DNA of 64,000 nt from Paraphaeosphaeria minitans (GCA_015832175.1 WJXW01000010.1:62001-126000), one strand, 5' to 3'; counted from the stretch's first letter, positions 23,630 through 35,479 are shown. Program-made: numbers and translations. Notes: a model not told the origin generated them from the sequence alone.

Positions 23630-24840
23630 AATAGTAGAAGTATAGCTTGTTGATCGCGCTAGTTGGCCCTACTAGTTTGTCTAGCTTTAATTCTAAGTAA
23701 ACTCGAAAGGAATCTGGAACTAAATTAACCTAGAGGCGATTAACGCTCTAGTAATTAATCATGTAAAGCCAGAACGACCTCCGCTCCCACAGAAACTATT
23801 ACTAATTACGGATACAGCCTCTGTGGTAAGTATTCAATTATACAAAGTAGAGCTTACTGAGTATAAAATGGATAAGGAGAGCTTTCCTTTATAAATAGCG
23901 GAATACAGAGCAGCAGTTTTAGACTGGCAAGTAGACTATACTAAGATACAGAATTTCTAGACTTGGGTAAACGCTATAGTATCGCCTAATCTGCTTACTC
24001 CTACCATAATCACTCTAGTTAATACACGCTAAACTACGCTTTAGTCCCTAATTTAACTCTTAAAGGAAGATCTCGCACTAAATAAAGGAGCTACACAGAA
24101 TAATGTTTAAGCTTTGTACTACGCTTATCTTAAGAAGGCTAAGTAGGTAAGACAAAGTCCTAAGACCTGGTTTAAAGAATGGCAGCTCCTCTATTAAAAA
24201 GCGAAGACCTACTTAATTAGCGAAATCAGCGGACCGCTTACTACCTAAGATTTCCTAGATACAATCGCCGCGCGTATAGCACTAGATTAGGCCTGATTAA
24301 TAAACTAACAGCTAATCTAGAATAAGACGCTAGGATGGAATTAGATCACGCTAGACGATCTAGAGAAGGTATTTTTGGCGCTTGTCTAAGAGCATTCAAT
24401 CTAATCTAGTTCTAATAAAATAAGTGGGGTATTTGCCACTTTTAATGGATTATTAAGACAATCTACTAACTCCGATAGTTCTGGTTCGTCCAATTAGACA
24501 AAGAAACAACTAAACTGTCCCTATAAGCCCTATGCTTATAGGTAGAAACTAATAGAGTGCCGAAGACTTTAAACCGCGATAGCTAGATTACCCTAGGATA
24601 GAACATTGTTATTTAATCTCACTAATAAAGAAAAATTAGAGATTCTTAATTAACTTAAGCAGCCTAAGTAGTTAAACCTTTATAATGCGATTACGAAGGC
24701 AGAATGGAATAAGAAACAATCCTCTACTAAGACTATTAAGTATTCTGGTAGTATTGCTGCTGCTCTACTGAACCTATTCAATCTACCTATAGACAATAGA
24801 GCATTAGGTGTCTACTCTACTCTATATTCTAACGCTTATC
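23630..24840 (+). pseudogene. Copia-1 gag (RIP-inactivated)
   Basis: A frame of about 400 codons after a 130-bp leader. It contains INLEAINALVINHVK and, at about 23868, MDKESFPLQ. The arrangement is that of fungal Copia Gag (capsid, then a basic segment). A degenerate zinc-binding segment CPYKPYAYRQ...IEC lies at about 24517-24555; it is usually C-x-C/H-x-H-x-C in related elements. RIP stops are fewer than in the Gypsy copies but still present (for example TAG at about 23652 and 23676). The true start codon is not certain. It runs on in frame to protease. Confidence 0.8.
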
Positions 24841-27800
24841 CTCTGTTAGAATATACAATACTAGACAGTGCTACAGCAGTTCACCTAGTTAACGATTATA
24901 AAAGACTTATTCCTAGGACGTTTTAATTATTAAACAAGAGTATAGAGGTAGGTACATAAAGCCTCCTAATCTTAGGAATTAGTAATAGACTGATTAAGAA
25001 CGCTTTGCATAGGAAAAATAGGAGATTTATAAAAAATCTGCTACTCTAAGGAGTGAGAGTAGTAGAAGGCTTTCATGTAAATATTGTATTAGAAGCTCTT
25101 TTAAAGAAAGTAAAGATTTAGTACTTTAGTTTAGATTATACTCTTAGGATTAGAAGCCTAGAACAAAGCGTTGTCTTAGTAGATCTAAGATGCGAGCATA
25201 ACTTTACTTTCCTATAATATAAGCTAATCCGCTCTTGTCTAACTATTATAAGTGTGACTACTAAAGGATTATCCTAGGTTAATATTAAGAGATTAGATTC
25301 TAAGGACCTCTGGCACCTTTAAGTAGGGCATGTAGGAAGTAGAGCCCTATAAGCTCTAGTAACTGCAGCCTAAGGTGTAAAAATCACTAGAATGTTAAGG
25401 AAGGATTGCGAGCACTGTGCTACTGCACACGCAACCTAGGTGATCTCTAGGAGACCTAGAGAACGATTACCTAGGCCATTTCACTTATTATCCTAGGATC
25501 TATTTAATATGCCCACTGCTTGAAATAGAGAAAACTGGGTTTTGCTAATTAAAGAAAATTTTAGTAAGAAACTTTACGTTTTTAATCTTAGAACAAAGAC
25601 GCTTTCTGAGATAATGAGAGTGTGGCAGGATTTCTTAGCTCTTGTTAATACAAAATACGAGCTTCGAATTACAAAAATCCACTAGGACAATAATATAGCA
25701 ACACTTCTATAGAGAGGGAAATCCTAGTACTAATTTTAAGCTAATTAGGAAGGGATAACGATCAGCAGACCACCGCCCTATACGTATAAGCCTAATGGCG
25801 CTGTAGAAAGAGTAGGCCAGGAGCTTATAACAAAAGTAATTAAAATGCGAACAAGCGCAAATCTGTTATTAAATTTCTGGCCTAAGATTATATAAGCCGC
25901 ATGCTAGCTCTAAGGAATAATTCCTAGCCTAGTATTAGGCTATTAATTACCTAATAAAACGTTGGATGCTTAGTTTAGACAATATTTTTGTTATTTTAAA
26001 CTAGTAAAAACACAACATAGGACAGCCAATCTTTGTCTAAACTAGAGTGCTGTCTACGCCTATGGCTGCTAAGCTTACCCTTTGGATTGGGAGTGTGTAG
26101 CTGGGCAAGATAGAAGAGGATTTAAAGTGAATTCTAGGGGCCATATTAGATACCTAGTAGGCTACAAAGCTTCTAATATCTACTAAATATAGATTCCCTA
26201 GCTTGATTAGGTGATTACTACACGAAACGTAAGGTTTAATGAGTCCTTGTTCTATAAAGGATTAGAGGAATAATCTATTCTAAAGGTAGAAGCGTTAAAA
26301 ATAGTGGAAAGCCTCTAAGAAGGAGAGCTAAACGATTTAGGAGAAGCGTATAAAGACGTGCTTAACATTCTTCCTAAAACGAATAAGCATACGAGAACTG
26401 CTACTAGACCTATAGGTAACCTTTAGGTAATTGAAAGCAAAGTAGGCTGGCTAAGTAATTAGGAACCTAAGGTACCTACTACTAAGCAAGCTGTAGGCTT
26501 AGCTAGCTAGCAGCTAAAAATTCGCTTAAGTGGGAAAGGAAGCACAGGACTTGTAACCCCTAATTAGACACTAGAGCCAGGTAATCTTAGGGGTGATCTG
26601 TTAAGCGATTAAGAGATATCTGGCAGCCACTAGAACACTACTAGGAGAGCTGGCCCGCCAGAATCTAGGGATTTCATACCCTATTTATTAGTAGAAACTA
26701 ATTAGGTTGCTAATTAACCTAGCGCAGATAACTTAATTACGCCAGACAAAGTAGATAACCCACTAGCGCGCTAAAGGCGAAGGCAGATCTATCTAGAGGC
26801 AAGCAGAATAAGTAGGCGAAATTGTGGTAAAGCACTAGAAATTAACCAACTAATAAATCGCTATCTGCTATTGCGAAGATTAAGGAAGCAAAATAATTAG
26901 GACGATTAGCTAGGGGGTAGGTGGAAGCTAGGTGCTTATACACTAATTGCTAATTATCTTTAAAGTGATCTTAATGCAATATTAGAGTACATATTTATAC
27001 CAGGAGTAGTAGAGGCCTAGTCTAAGTAAGAAGAATATATTACACTAAATGCAATAGTATTCGCTTCTATGCTTAGAAAGGCGCCTAGAGCGTCTTATAT
27101 AGCTTGGACTCACAGAAACAAGCTTACACTGGAGCTAACCCTATAGAAACACCTTTACAATTATCTATATGGGAAGCTATTCCTCCTTACCACTTATAAG
27201 GAGATCTTGACTTTATAAGATAAAGGTACCTGGATAGAGATTAAACAATTAGAGGTGTTAGAGCGACCACTCCCTTTAAAGTGGGTCTTTACCTACAAGT
27301 TTAATTAAAATAGATACTTTAAAAAGTGCAAAGCTTAAATTGTTGTAAGAGGAGATCTTTAGAAAAAGAATACTCTCCACTCCACCTATGCTGCTACCCT
27401 AGCAGCAAGATCTTTTTAATTAGCTGTAGCTCTGGCAGTAGAATTCGATCTAGAAATCTTACAATTTGATATAGTAGGAGCGTTTCTAGATACTCTTATT
27501 ACAGCCGCTAATTTGGTAACTTGTGAATTACCTAATGGTTTTAAAAAGCTAGGAAAGTGTATAAGATTAAATTAAGCTTTGTATAGCTTAAGAGATTCAC
27601 TACTTCTTTGGTATAAGGAATTTGCGGGATTACTTTAATCTTATAGACTTTTAGCTTTGCTAGAAGAGCTATGCCTTTTCTTTAATAGTAATTAAAGTAT
27701 TATTGTTCTATTTTATATTAACAACATTCTTCTTCTCTATTACAAGAGTAAAGAGAAAGAAGCCCTAGATTTTTAGAAGAAGATCGCGAACAAATATAAG

Positions 27801-28790
27801 ATTAAATTAAAAGGACTAGTAGAGTAGTTCCTAGGTGTTTAAGTGATTAGGGACAGAGAAGCAAGATTGATTTCTCTAGTTTATAATACCTATATTAATA
27901 AGATCACAAAAAAGTTTAACCTTTTAAACTCTGGGAGCTTCCCTCCTACACCTCTATTGGCAGAAGATCTCGTTCTAAGCACAGGAGAAGCCACTCCTTA
28001 ACAAATAAAGCTCTTTTAAGAAGAGGTAGGATTGGCTCTCTACACAGTAATTATGCTACGCCTAGATATAGCCTTTGCAGTGTTAAAGCTATCACACTTT
28101 CTAACAAATCTAAGCAAAGAACACTTTGCTGCCATTAATTATGTAATCCTTTACCTCTATCGAACTAGATGGTAGGCTATAGTCTTTAGTGGCTACAATA
28201 GACCTAATCTGCTAATATGTGGAGATGCCTCATTTACTAATAATCCAATATCACGGCGATCTTCCCATAGATATATTATCCTATTATTTAGAGGAGCTAT
28301 TCTATAGAAAGTAGCTTAACAGAACATAATCACTACTTTAATAATAGAAGTAGAGCTTCTAGCGCTTAAATATATAAGTAAAGAAGCTATAGCGATCAAG
28401 AGATTCTTTACTAAGCTTACTCTAGATCTAGGACCTTTGTGGAAGGTCTATTGCGATAATCTTCAAACTATTTGTTTAGTAATTAGAAAGAACGAAAGAA
28501 TTACTACTTAACTGCGCCATGTAGATATTTAGAATATGTAGTTGTGGTAAGAGTATGCGAAAGGATTGTTTTAAGTAGAATATCTTCTAACTAGCAAAAT
28601 GCTAGTAGATGGCCTTATAAAGGCTCTCACTTATTAGTAGTTTAATAGATTCAAAAGGCTATTAAATCTACAAGATGCGAGCATAACAATTACAGAACAA
28701 GAGTAGGTAAGTAGAGAAATAATCTATTAACTACCTAGAATTATTAATTTAGAGCCAGGAAACAAGAAAAGAAAAAGAAAAGAAAGAAAA
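24841..28790 (+). pseudogene. Copia-1 pol: protease, integrase, RT, RNase H (RIP-inactivated)
   Basis: Protease motif ILDSATAVHLVN (24857-24895); the motif reads DSA where the family usually has DSG or DTG. GAG-pre-integrase segment DLWHL...GHVGSRAL at about 25308-25350, with an HCATAH zinc-type segment at about 25410. Integrase core: second Asp in IHxDNN (about 25678-25695), Glu in GAVERVGQ (25797-25820). RT at about 27230-27900 starts KWVFTYKFNxNRY, then LQFDIVGAFLDT. The catalytic motif FYINNI (27711-27731) replaces FYVDDI. RNase H at about 28200-28560 has ICGDASF and LRHVDIQNM. Stops are scattered; no full-length polyprotein is possible. Confidence 0.9.
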
Positions 28791-30425
28791 GATTAGAGGG
28801 AGAATAGGAATTAGAGGAAGAAGAGATTAAAGAGCTTATCTATAAGTATGTAGACCCTCTTCCTCCTCTGCTTAATCGCAGGGGTGCGAGAATCTCCCCT
28901 ATAATTAGTAGTAGGAGATTCTCCCTATCCTCCTCCTCTCCTTCTCTCTATAGCAGGTAATTCCTTACCCTATCCACCTCCTCTACCTCTCCTTTGATTA
29001 GTAGTAGGTAATAGCTTACCCTAGCCTCCCCTCCTTTAATTAGCAGGAGGAGAAGTACTTACCTAGCCTCTACCCTGCTTTAGAGCTAATAGGCCGCTTA
29101 TCTAGCTATTTTAATTAGGGTATTAGCTGCGACCGCGCTGCTCCTTAATAGGTGGGGTAAGAAGGCAATCACCCTATCCTCTACTAAAGATTAGCTAAGA
29201 GGGAGGGAGTAGGACAGTAGCTGTGTACTAAGCTTACTCCTCCTAACTGCTAGTAGGAAAAAGAGCTTATAAGGCTACCTTAACCCTCTTACGTAGCTTA
29301 GTAATTAGCCTCTCCTGCGAAAAGTATTAGCTAAACCTAGAAAGAATCTTAGAATAAAAGCTTACATTAGCACCCTCTAATAGTTAATAGCGGATAAAAT
29401 CTATAGCTAGAGTCTAAATATGCGGCTAGCTACAGAAACAATCAGTAAAATTAGCTAAAGCGATAGGATAATCCTATATATAGTAGTATAAGAGTAAGTA
29501 AAGCAGGTATAGCAGCGCCTACCTAAGCTTAAAGCGTTATTATAGCAGCGTTTATTACTCTTTCTTACTAGAGCTCCCTTTAAGTAGCCTAAGCAGCTTA
29601 CTTATCTAAGAGCACTAAGCGATCGCTAGGGGCCTAGAGCTAGGGCAGGAGGAGCTAGTAGAGTAGGAGGATCTTGGCAGGAGGATTAGGAGCTTTATTT
29701 AGCAGCTTTTGCAGCCTTTGCTGCGCGTGCTTTGGCTAGATTATTAGATATCTAAAAGAGTTAGCAAAGCTCTAAACAATAGAAAGAGCGCAAGGTAATA
29801 ATTAGAAGAAAATAACCTACTATAAGGTAGTAGGTTTTAAAGGCTTAAACTAGTAGGCTTGAATTAGATAGGAGGTTAAAGCGTTAAAAGTGAAGAATTA
29901 AAAAGAGAAGATTAAGCGCTGGCAAAGGGCTTATATACTCTACAGCCTATCTAATTATTAAGCGCTAAATGCGCTCCTTCCTTACTACTTATTTCTCTTA
30001 CTACTACTCCTTCCTAATTAAAACGCGCCTACCTATTGTACTTGCTAGCTAGTAAGAGCGGGGAAATTACCTTATAGTTAATAGGAAGTAAGCAAAAAGA
30101 GCAGCAGAACAAAAGCGTTTACGCTCTAGGCCTTTATGCCACGCTTATGAGCTCCTAACCCACTAGAAGAAGAGATTCTAGACATAATTCACGATAGGAT
30201 TTGTAATTTAAAAGATAAACAGTGATTATTTTGCTATCACAACAAGTAGGGGGTGATAGAATCGCTGTTCTTAAAATAAAAAGATTTAGAAGAATAATTC
30301 TTAATAGTTTTTTAATCTTTAAACAGCCTTTAGACGGTTTTTTAAAGATCTTTGGGAAAGATTCAGATAATTACAGATTACTTCTTAGGATAGGTGATCT
30401 GCTTTAAGCGATCACCTAGGGGGTG
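28791..30425 (+). other. Copia-1 3' module between RNase H and 3' LTR, function unknown
   Basis: About 1.6 kb after the end of pol, present in all three Copia copies (35675-37320 on minus, 61287-62918). It is purine/pyrimidine-skewed at the start (GAAAAGAAAGAAAAG near 28768, CCTCCTCCTC blocks at 28920-28990). One plus frame at about 29690-29900 is Ala- then Lys/Arg-rich (AAFAAFAARALARLLDI). Another open stretch is at 30222-30407. I recognise no domain on either strand. It could be a long 3' UTR or an acquired sequence. It ends with an AGGGGG purine tract just before the LTR. Confidence 0.5.
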
Positions 30426-30620
30426 TGTTAAAGTAAAACACTCACTTCCGTGATTCTTTCTGGATCCACTGATTTAGATCACGGGATTCTTGCCAAGAGG
30501 CTCGTTTCTTTTGTATATAGTCTGCCCTTTCAGCATCCTTTCCTACAATTAGCTCTTTGTATTCTTTACAACTCTGCTCCTGAATATCCTGTGATAGTTC
30601 GAGCCCTTTTTACCACAACA
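30426..30620 (+). repeat. Copia-1 3' LTR (195 bp)
   Basis: Starts TGTTAAAG, ends CCACAACA, followed by the target duplication AAATT (30621-30625). This is the least mutated of the six Copia LTRs. Confidence 0.95.
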
Positions 30621-32345
30621 AAATTTAATAACGCTAAAACACAATACAACGTATATAATAAAAAACTCTACGCTATTATTAAAGCCTTAAAGCACTAAAG
30701 GATTTACGCACTTAGTTACTTAACACTAGAAATCTATATAGATTACAAGAACCTTCTAAGGTTCACAACAACAAAAGAACTTACGCCATAATAACAAAAA
30801 TAGTCGCAAACTATAGGGTAGTAGAAGTTTAGAATTATCTATATAGCTAGAAAAGAAAATAGCAGAGCAGACGCTCTTAGCTAACAAAGTAATCTAGTAA
30901 GAGAAAAAGTAAAAACCTTCTCTACAATCCTTCGCAAAGCCAAAGATAGATCTCTAGAACTAATAGTAGAACTAAATTAACTTTTAGTAATTAACTAAGA
31001 AGTTCTAGAACATCTACAGACCAAGATCATCCAATAATACTATAATAACCCTATATATAGACACCTAGGCATTACAAAAATAATAGAACTTATCTAAAGG
31101 AATTATACCTTTAAAGGAATTAAAGAAGCTATAATAACTTACATCTATAAATATGTAGAATACTAAAGAAACAAATACAGCACATATCTTAAATATAGAG
31201 AAATATAAGCAATTAGAATACTAACAGCACTATAGGAAGACATTACTATGAATTTTATTATAGGAATTCTAAACTCTAAGGATCTAACAATAGGAATCAA
31301 ATACAACAGTATACTAGTAATAGTCTACTAACTAACTAAGTATATTAAGCTCATTCTATGCCCTAAAAGAATAATAGTAAAGAAACTCGCTTTTCTTATT
31401 TTAAACTAACTAATTAGACACTACAGAATTCTAAAAATAATTATTAGTAACAGAGACAAGCTCTTTATATTAAATTATTAGAAAACGCTCATAGCACTGC
31501 TTAGAATAAAAAGAAAATTATTAACAGCTTACTATCCACAAACAGACAGACAGACAGAACGTATAAACCAAACTATAGAAACGTACCTACGCATCTACTA
31601 TAATAGTTAGAAGAATAAATAGGTTTTATTATTACTTATAGCACAGTTAGCCTATAATAACAAAGTATTAGTAGTATTAGGACATACACTATTCTATACA
31701 AACTATAGAAGACACCCACATCTCTTTAACTAATAATTTCCTACGATAATAAAAGCAAAAGAAGCTATAGATATAGCAGAAAATATAAAGAAAATACACT
31801 AATAACTCTAAGAAAATCTTAAGAAAGCTTAGCAGTAATTAATTTTATATTAAAATAGAAAATAAAAAATAGCACCTTAGCTAAAAAAGGGGGATAAAGT
31901 ATATCTACTTACAAAGAACCTTTAAACTTAGAAGAAAAAACATAAGAAACTAGATTATATTAAGGTTAGACTATTTTACATTTCTAAGCAAATATTACTA
32001 GTAAACTATAAGTTAGAACTACCGCCAGATGCAAACATACACCTAGTATTCTATATATTACTACTAGAACTAGTAGACCCAGAAACGCCAATTAAAACCA
32101 CCTTCTATTACCAAGCTTAGGAAGAAACTAAATTTAAAGTAGAATAAATCCTATAAGTATGTAATGCGTACACAGACACTAAGGAATACCTTGTTAAATA
32201 GAAAGGGTATTCGTCTAGTAAAAACATATAGGAACCTAAGGAAAATCTATTTAACTGTTAACAACAGATAAACGACTTCTACAATTAAACGCCAGAAATT
32301 ATAAAAAAACATCTAAAACGCACCTAGGAATCACTACTAGCATAA
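30621..32345 (+). pseudogene. Gypsy-1 copy 2 pol, 3' part: RNase H end, integrase, variant chromodomain
   Basis: Resumes copy 2 RNase H (YNVYNKKLYAI, ADALS). Integrase follows at about 31010-31960. The first catalytic Asp reads Asn (MNFIIG, about 31248-31262), and the second-Asp motif reads ISNRDK, Asp to Asn. The Glu in ERINQ survives. The chromodomain at about 32122-32240 reads FKVEQILQVCNAYTDT, EYLVK and NIQEPKENL. This is closer to the textbook chromodomain than the one in copy 1 and is of different sequence between 32081 and 32316. Both flanks return to near identity with copy 1. Confidence 0.9.
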
Positions 32346-32359
32346 GGGCTAGCCTATAA

Positions 32360-32880
32360 AATAGACTAGTTAATTACCTTAGCGCCTAATAGCGCGTTAG
32401 GATTTATTAACGCAGTAGCCTACGCTAACTCCTCCTACGCCTTAAGTGCTTCTAACTTATCTATAGTACTTATACTATAATTAAACAATTCTTGTTCCTT
32501 CTAATATAATTTCTTTTACTAATCGTGTAAGCGCGCCATTTTCTCTTACGCCTAATAAGCGCGAAGAAGAGCTATCTTAGCTAACTCTTCCTTAATATAA
32601 AGCTTTACCTCCTCTTTAGCCTCTAACTTCTCTAACCTCTCTATTTTAGCATCTATTTTTAAATAATCTAGTAAAGGGATCTCCTTAGGCTCACACTTCT
32701 AGTTTCCCTATCTAACGCAGTTAGTACACTAAGAGTGTAAAAAAGAAAAATAATAAGCGTATTTCTTCTTAGCGTAGTATAAATAAGTAACTATTATAAA
32801 AACATAGTCTTTCTTAAGACAATTAGTTTAACTATGGCAATATTAAACAGAACAAGATAATAACTTTATAAGTAGTTAAC
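32360..32880 (-). pseudogene. Antisense ORF remnant in Gypsy-1 copy 2
   Basis: The counterpart of 13255-13750, in the same position between pol and the 3' LTR and the same minus-strand frame. It has the Cys cluster, the Lys/Glu/Leu heptad-like segment and the Asn-Pro-Asn end. Differences from copy 1 are transitions, with no frameshift visible. That is consistent with one ancestral protein, but in RIP DNA equal length is expected for any region, so coding is inferred and not proven. Confidence 0.57.
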
Positions 32881-32914
32881 TTATAAGAATATTAAGCTTA
32901 AAGGGGGAGAATAA

Positions 32915-33370
32915 TATTAGGATCTAGCTACGCATAAGTAGTAAGGCGTAAGCTTATTAGACTACTAGTCTACTAGAGTTAGCTAACTAAGCAGTTAAAT
33001 AACAAGTTATAGGTCCTAAAGGTCCTAAGGACCGCACAGGCCTCGCCTATATAAGAACTCTAGGACGCGTAGGACTCGCCCGCACAAGACTCTAGAATAT
33101 ATAAGACTCTAGGACATATAGGACTCTAGGACATATAGGATTCTAGGAAGTATAGGACTACTTAGTATATAGGAACGCAAGAATAAGCTTCTTATACTTA
33201 TATTTAATCTATTTATTAATCTATTATTTAGATTCTAGTAGACTAAATTATTAACTTATTACACTTCGCAAGATACTACTATATTAATAAGACCTTTTAC
33301 CTTCTGTAAGTACTCCTGCCTAAGAACTAACCTTAACCCTTTAGGACTAGCTACCCTCTTAGATTTAACA
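32915..33370 (+). repeat. Gypsy-1 copy 2 3' LTR (456 bp)
   Basis: Begins TATTAGGATC, ends TTTAACA, followed by CTAGG (33371-33375). An AAAGGGGGAG purine tract at about 32901-32910 is the likely polypurine tract. Confidence 0.95.
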
Positions 33371-33375
33371 CTAGG

Positions 33376-34961
33376 AGACTTTCTAAAGGAACTATAACCT
33401 AAGGACGTTGTATAATAATTAATACTACCTCCTTAGTAAGAAGACGAAGTAATATAGCTTTAATAAGTAGAGAAAGTAATAAATATTAAAGCTATTACTT
33501 TAAAAGGAGAGATTACACAAAAGTACTAAGTAGATAGAGTAGATCTACACAGCTACTTACCCCTTTCTCTAAAATAGCTAAACACTTATATAGTGTATAT
33601 AATTGCGTAATATCGCGTAAGTAGCCTTATGTAACAGGTAAATCACAATATTATTGTGGTGTTGTGGTATCTAGCGCCAAGGCCTCATAAAGGGTCTATA
33701 CGCTAAGCGAGCCAGCTGCGTAAAACCTACGCTGCGCGTTAACTTAACATAAGACAAGTATTATTCTATTAATATTACTAGAGTTATCCTTTCACTGTCC
33801 TTCCTAGTGTAAAGCAAGTACTATTGCCTATAACTAGACCTTACACCTTAAAAGTAAAGAGGTAATCTCTTCTTTTACTAAAGATTTTAATAACTAAAGG
33901 GAGAGAACCTTTAATAAGATTAGTTATATAGTAAGAAGAGAGCTTATTACTTTTCTTATAAAGGAAGGCTTTGTCGCTACTAATTCTATAACAAAGGACA
34001 CCTATATAAAGAAACTCTTTAAACTATTACAGCTTAACTATAAGCTACAGACCCTTTACATAATAACGCTATAACTGTAACCTAAACTGCTTCGCACAAT
34101 CCTAATAATATAACCTACACTATCTGTAGGTAATGTATATATATATAGAGCACAGCTAGGGCCTATCCCTATACGTGTAAGGACAGAGACACTATATATA
34201 GAGCCACACTAGTAGTAGTAGCCTAAAACCTAGACTACTTTTGCCTAACAAACTACATTGTACAAAGAGACAAGATTAACCTTTAGACTAAAAGGAAAGG
34301 GTAACTTTAGAAGTTTAAGCTCTCGCACAAAGTAGAAATGCTTTATATACTATAAAGAAGGATGCTAGTCCACTAACTATCTACTAAAGGATATCTAGTG
34401 AGCTAGAAGGCAATACATATTGTTGTACGCTAACTTTTATAAACACGAACCCTTAACTATAGATATATAAGTATATATCCTTAACTTTAAAGAAGAGCTA
34501 GAGGATAAAGACTATTACACAAAAGAGGAGGAAGATAAATAAGACTAATAGAGTAATAAAGAAGAAGCATAGAAGGCTACCTTATACCTTACTTCTACTA
34601 TATACCTTTATTACACAACTAGGAGACATCCTTCTATACCTACTTACTAAGACCCAGCGCTAAGTATTATATTATTTAATATCCTACTTTCTATTTACGC
34701 ATAGGACATATGCCTAGAAAGAGCCTTATTACGTAATATAACTCTACTACTATGTAAAGGGGTAAAGTAAAAGCTAAGTAGGTTAGCTATTACTACTTAT
34801 TTATATAAAAGTAGGTGTAAATAGGACCTCTACTATATAGTAACACTACACCTACCTTATAACCTATTCTAATAGGGGAAGGCTAACTATATAGATAGAG
34901 AAGAATAAGAAAGAGAAGTATATAATAGATATAAGCTATTATATAAAAGAAAAGTTACTAG
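33376..34961 (+). pseudogene. C element gag (plus copy), gag-only coding region
   Basis: Interrupted by the solo LTR at 33630-33850. A zinc-binding segment at about 34335-34390 reads EGC, stop, STNY, formerly the CWSTN type of knuckle seen in fungal Gypsy Gag (CF.C.K.GCWSTNH). After it comes a long acidic stretch (EELEDKDYYTKEEED, about 34490-34545). The frame then runs into the 3' LTR without any protease, RT or integrase motif. Capsid assignment is by family. RIP stops are abundant. Confidence 0.7.
33630..33845 (+). repeat. Solo LTR of Gypsy-B type (216 bp)
   Basis: TGTAA...TTACA ends, flanked by CCTTA on both sides (33625-33629, 33846-33850). It is the reverse complement match of 19052-19267. 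The uninterrupted C copy near 47445-47465 shows the empty site. This is the product of LTR-LTR recombination that removed a full element. Confidence 0.95.
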
Positions 34962-35199
34962 TATCTATATAGTTTATTATACAAATAGCACTAAGTAAAA
35001 TAGGGGCCTACCTACCTATAGGGACCTACACAAGGACCTACTACTTAGGTTAGCGCTAAGAGGCAGAGACTTTATAAGGTCCTTAGTGCCCCTTTGTACA
35101 ATAGACAAGACGTGATTAATTAAACCTACTTTTTACCCTTTGTATACTAGTATACTATTAACCCTTAAATGTTTAATTGCAGATTAAGCTAAACCTATA
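34962..35199 (+). repeat. C element 3' LTR, short form (238 bp)
   Basis: Begins TATCTATATAG (formerly TG), ends AACCTATA (formerly CA). It is the reverse complement of the 312-bp LTRs at 45320 and 48047 but contains a single copy of the 74-bp unit that is duplicated there (312 minus 74 is 238). Confidence 0.88.
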
Positions 35200-35339
35200 A
35201 TAACTTAACTTATTTTTTTATATTCCTCACTTAAGGCAGAAGAAACCATAATATAATAATTTTTAGTAAGGGATATAAGGCTACTTTTAAAACGATATAG
35301 AGAAGTATAGTAACTAGTATTTAGAGAACTAATAGAAAC

Positions 35340-35479
35340 TATTTAGTAGACTTTTAAGTAGCTACTAAATAGCTAGGAACAAAGTAATAAGACGAATAGA
35401 CTTTTAAGTAGCTATTAGGTATATAGATAGACAGACTATATAGACTTTTAAGTAGTTATTAGTTACCTAGATAGATAGA
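35340..35479 (+). repeat. Leader hairpin repeats of Gypsy-D copy 1, units 1-3
   Basis: Units with core TAGACTTTTAAGTAG at about 35347, 35397 and 35451, spaced about 50 bp. Each can pair CTAATAG-like with CTATTAG-like arms around an inner ACTT/AAGT. Five more units continue after Copia-2 (42814-43020). Confidence 0.8.

Larger units (their letters stand above)
23303..30620 (+). mobile_element. Copia-1: full-length Ty1/Copia retrotransposon (7318 bp), least mutated element
   Basis: Two 195-bp LTRs (23303-23497, 30426-30620) with ends TGTTG/CAACA and target duplication AAATT (23298-23302, 30621-30625). Taking it out restores exactly the sequence seen in Gypsy-1 copy 1 near 11540-11555. Gag, protease, integrase, RT and RNase H follow in Copia order. 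Integrase before RT separates it from Gypsy. A further 1.6-kb 3' module follows. It keeps many TGG, CAA and CAG codons, so it has the lightest RIP load in the window. This suggests it is the youngest or least processed copy. Confidence 0.95.
19301..33370 (+). mobile_element. Gypsy-1 copy 2, split by Copia-1 (6747 bp without the insert)
   Basis: LTRs at 19301-19756 and 32915-33370, both 456 bp, with target duplication CTAGG (19296-19300, 33371-33375). Gag and pol match copy 1 base for base in length. Removing Copia-1 and one AAATT leaves 6747 bp, 28 bp more than copy 1. That whole difference lies in the chromodomain block (32081-32316). It is inserted in a C element. Confidence 0.95.
33371..35199 (+). 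mobile_element. C element, plus copy (right part), with solo LTR insertion
   Basis: This matches the reverse complement of the complete C element at 45320-48358. It starts after Gypsy-1 copy 2 and carries a solo Gypsy-B LTR at 33630-33845 (TSD CCTTA). It ends with its own 3' LTR (34962-35199). The left part, including the 5' LTR, was displaced by Gypsy-B and lies off-window. It is inserted in the 5' LTR of Gypsy-D copy 1: ATAAC after 35199 fits the target read in the uninterrupted D copy near 44752. Confidence 0.88.

Noticed and set aside
30450..30698. Open plus-strand frame of 82 codons
   Set aside because: It begins in the Copia-1 3' LTR and ends in the Gypsy-1 RNase H. It exists only through the insertion junction.
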